DNA of 9,312 bases. Origin: an uncultured Porphyromonadaceae bacterium. Lineage in GTDB: Bacteria > Bacteroidota > Bacteroidia > Bacteroidales > Muribaculaceae. The stretch lies in NCBI GenBank assembly GCA_947166165.1, contig CAMVDK010000121.1:1-9312 (forward strand), in the 5' to 3' direction. A program made the translations under genes and the position numbers. Shown here in pieces: positions 8,467-9,312 of this stretch. Under the pieces are notes generated by a model. It was not told the DNA's origin. It worked only from the letters and a program-made list of their open reading frames with translations, and did no database searches. The first letter of the stretch is position 1. The number at the start of each line of letters is the position of its first letter.

Positions 8467-9069
8467 ATGAAGCGACAACTCTTCAGCATCGCGCTCACGG
8501 CCATTATCGGCCTCGCCTCGTGCGCGCAAAGCGTGCAACTCACCGCCTCGCAGCAGGCAGCCATCGACAACATCATGACTCGCACCAGCATCCGCTCCTG
8601 GGAAGACAAGGCCGTGCCAGCCGAACTCGTCGACATCATGCTCCGAGCAGGCATGGCGGCACCCACGGCCCGTAACTCACAGCCCTGGCACTTCGTTGTG
8701 CTCGACAAGCGTGCCGATATCGACCGCCTGGCCTCGGATCGCGGTGGCGGCATGGTGCGCAAAGCACCGCTCGCAATCGTAGTGTGCGGCGACATGAACC
8801 GCGCATTCGAAGGCGAAGGTCGTGAATTCTGGGTTCAAGACGCCTCGGCAGCCACCGAAAACATCCTGCTCGCAGCCAACGCACTCGGGCTCGGCGCCGT
8901 GTGGACCGGAGTCTACCCCATCAGCAATCGAGTAGAGCAAGTGCGCACAGCACTCGGACTGGCCGACAACCTGGTGCCCATGTGCACCATCCTAATCGGC
9001 TATCCACACGAGCATCCCACACCAAAAAACAAATGGGATCCCGAAAAGGTGACCAACGGCCTGCGCTGA
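8467..9069 (+). CDS. Nitroreductase-family flavoprotein with a lipoprotein signal
   Basis: Family members are FMN-dependent NAD(P)H oxidoreductases that reduce nitroaromatics, quinones, flavins or similar acceptors. Residues 1-19 form a lipoprotein signal: MKRQ, a hydrophobic core FSIALTAIIG, and lipobox LASC with Cys19. The residues after Cys19 (AQSVQ) lack an acidic surface-export motif, which suggests a periplasm-facing anchor. The nitroreductase domain (about 30-195) shows TRTSIRSW (38-45, FMN-phosphate region), a PTARNSQPWHF segment (66-76), DASAATENILLAANALGLGA followed by VWTGVYP, and TILIGYP near the end. Length is about 180 residues without the signal, normal for a single domain. Most family members are cytoplasmic, so the export signal is notable. 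The gene is flanked by its own promoter and terminator, with no redox partner beside it. The substrate cannot be inferred. Confidence 0.88.
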   Translation: MKRQLFSIALTAIIGLASCAQSVQLTASQQAAIDNIMTRTSIRSWEDKAVPAELVDIMLRAGMAAPTARNSQPWHFVVLDKRADIDRLASDRGGGMVRKAPLAIVVCGDMNRAFEGEGREFWVQDASAATENILLAANALGLGAVWTGVYPISNRVEQVRTALGLADNLVPMCTILIGYPHEHPTPKNKWDPEKVTNGLR

Positions 9070-9100
9070 AACACCCCGAATCGCCCCCAACTCAAGCACC

Positions 9101-9129
9101 GGCGGTGGGCATCAAGCCCATCGCCTTTT
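9101..9129 (+). terminator. Rho-independent terminator of the nitroreductase gene
   Basis: GGCGGTGGGC (9101-9110) pairs with GCCCATCGCC (9116-9125) over 10 bp with one G-U, around a 5-base loop, and is followed by TTTT. It lies about 30 bases after the stop codon. Confidence 0.88.
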
Positions 9130-9136
9130 CACATAT

Positions 9137-9204
9137 TCGAGTGCTCGACTAATCGATTGCTCGAATGTTCGATTGCTCGAACGCTCGAATGCTCGAGCAC
9201 TCGG
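9137..9204 (+). repeat. Tandem array of eight TCGA-headed octamers
   Basis: Starting at 9137 the sequence divides cleanly into 8-base units that all begin with TCGA: TCGAGTGC, TCGACTAA, TCGATTGC, TCGAATGT, TCGATTGC, TCGAACGC, TCGAATGC and TCGAGCAC, then a partial TCGG. The first and last units form an 11-bp inverted repeat (9138-9148 with 9193-9203). The array is intergenic, between two terminators that point towards each other. Function is unknown. Confidence 0.85.
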
Positions 9205-9266
9205 CCGCGAAGCGGGACAATGGGGTCGGAGGTTGCTGTCACGCTTTTGGCTTTGGGGGCGGGGAT

Positions 9267-9312
9267 AAAAAACGGGTGGCCGCGGTCGGGATCGCTCCTT
9301 CGCGCGGCCACC
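9267..9312 (-). terminator. Rho-independent terminator of a minus-strand gene beyond the right edge
   Basis: Read on the minus strand, GGTGGCCGCG (9312-9303) pairs perfectly with CGCGGCCACC (9284-9275) over 10 bp, followed by CG and TTTTTT (9272-9267). The T run lies only on this side, so the hairpin terminates leftward transcription. It implies a convergent gene just outside the window. Confidence 0.82.

Noticed and set aside
9129..9311. A 60-codon minus-strand frame with a repeated LEHSS/IEHSS pattern.
   Set aside because: It begins with a GTG inside the predicted minus-strand terminator and reads through the octamer array. The peptide repeat is just the translation of the 8-base DNA repeat.

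Overview
The window is a GC-rich chromosomal segment from a member of Bacteroidetes, most likely order Bacteroidales. Three things point there. Clear promoters have the phylum's TTTG-N19-20-TAnnTTTG form, and no strong Shine-Dalgarno sequences are seen. A 50-residue DUF4295 gene follows rpmG, a phylum-specific arrangement. The proteins also have Bacteroidetes character: a long PurF-family enzyme, a zinc-free bL33 and a long two-domain parvulin. I cannot assign genus or family from the sequence alone. The content is almost entirely core housekeeping. I see no transposase, phage, CRISPR, toxin or defence gene.

Layout. Positions 1-290 (minus strand) hold the N-terminal part of kdsB (CMP-Kdo synthetase, lipid A/LPS core synthesis). 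It is divergent from a long amidophosphoribosyltransferase-family gene (purF-like, 564-2438). Next comes guaB (IMP dehydrogenase, 2564-4036) behind its own promoter. A SurA/PpiC-type periplasmic peptidyl-prolyl isomerase follows (4195-6141) and ends at a strong 17-bp hairpin terminator. A membrane acyltransferase of the acyltransferase-3 family lies at 6243-7250.

A 415-base gap (7251-7665) carries a consensus promoter and then about 335 bases of hairpin-rich sequence. This leads into the ribosomal operon rpmB-rpmG-DUF4295 (7666-8298), which closes with a strong terminator. A lipoprotein-type nitroreductase (8467-9069) has its own promoter and terminator. The right edge holds a tandem array of TCGA-headed octamers (9137-9204). 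It lies between the nitroreductase terminator and a minus-strand terminator, which implies a convergent gene just outside the window.

The genes act in purine synthesis (PurF-like, GuaB), the outer envelope (KdsB, the isomerase, possibly the acyltransferase and nitroreductase) and the ribosome (bL28, bL33). Most units have separate promoters and terminators, so the window is a row of short transcription units rather than one operon. The observations most worth checking are the long structured leader before rpmB, the octamer array, and the motif departures in the PurF-like enzyme. None amounts to a demonstrated new system.
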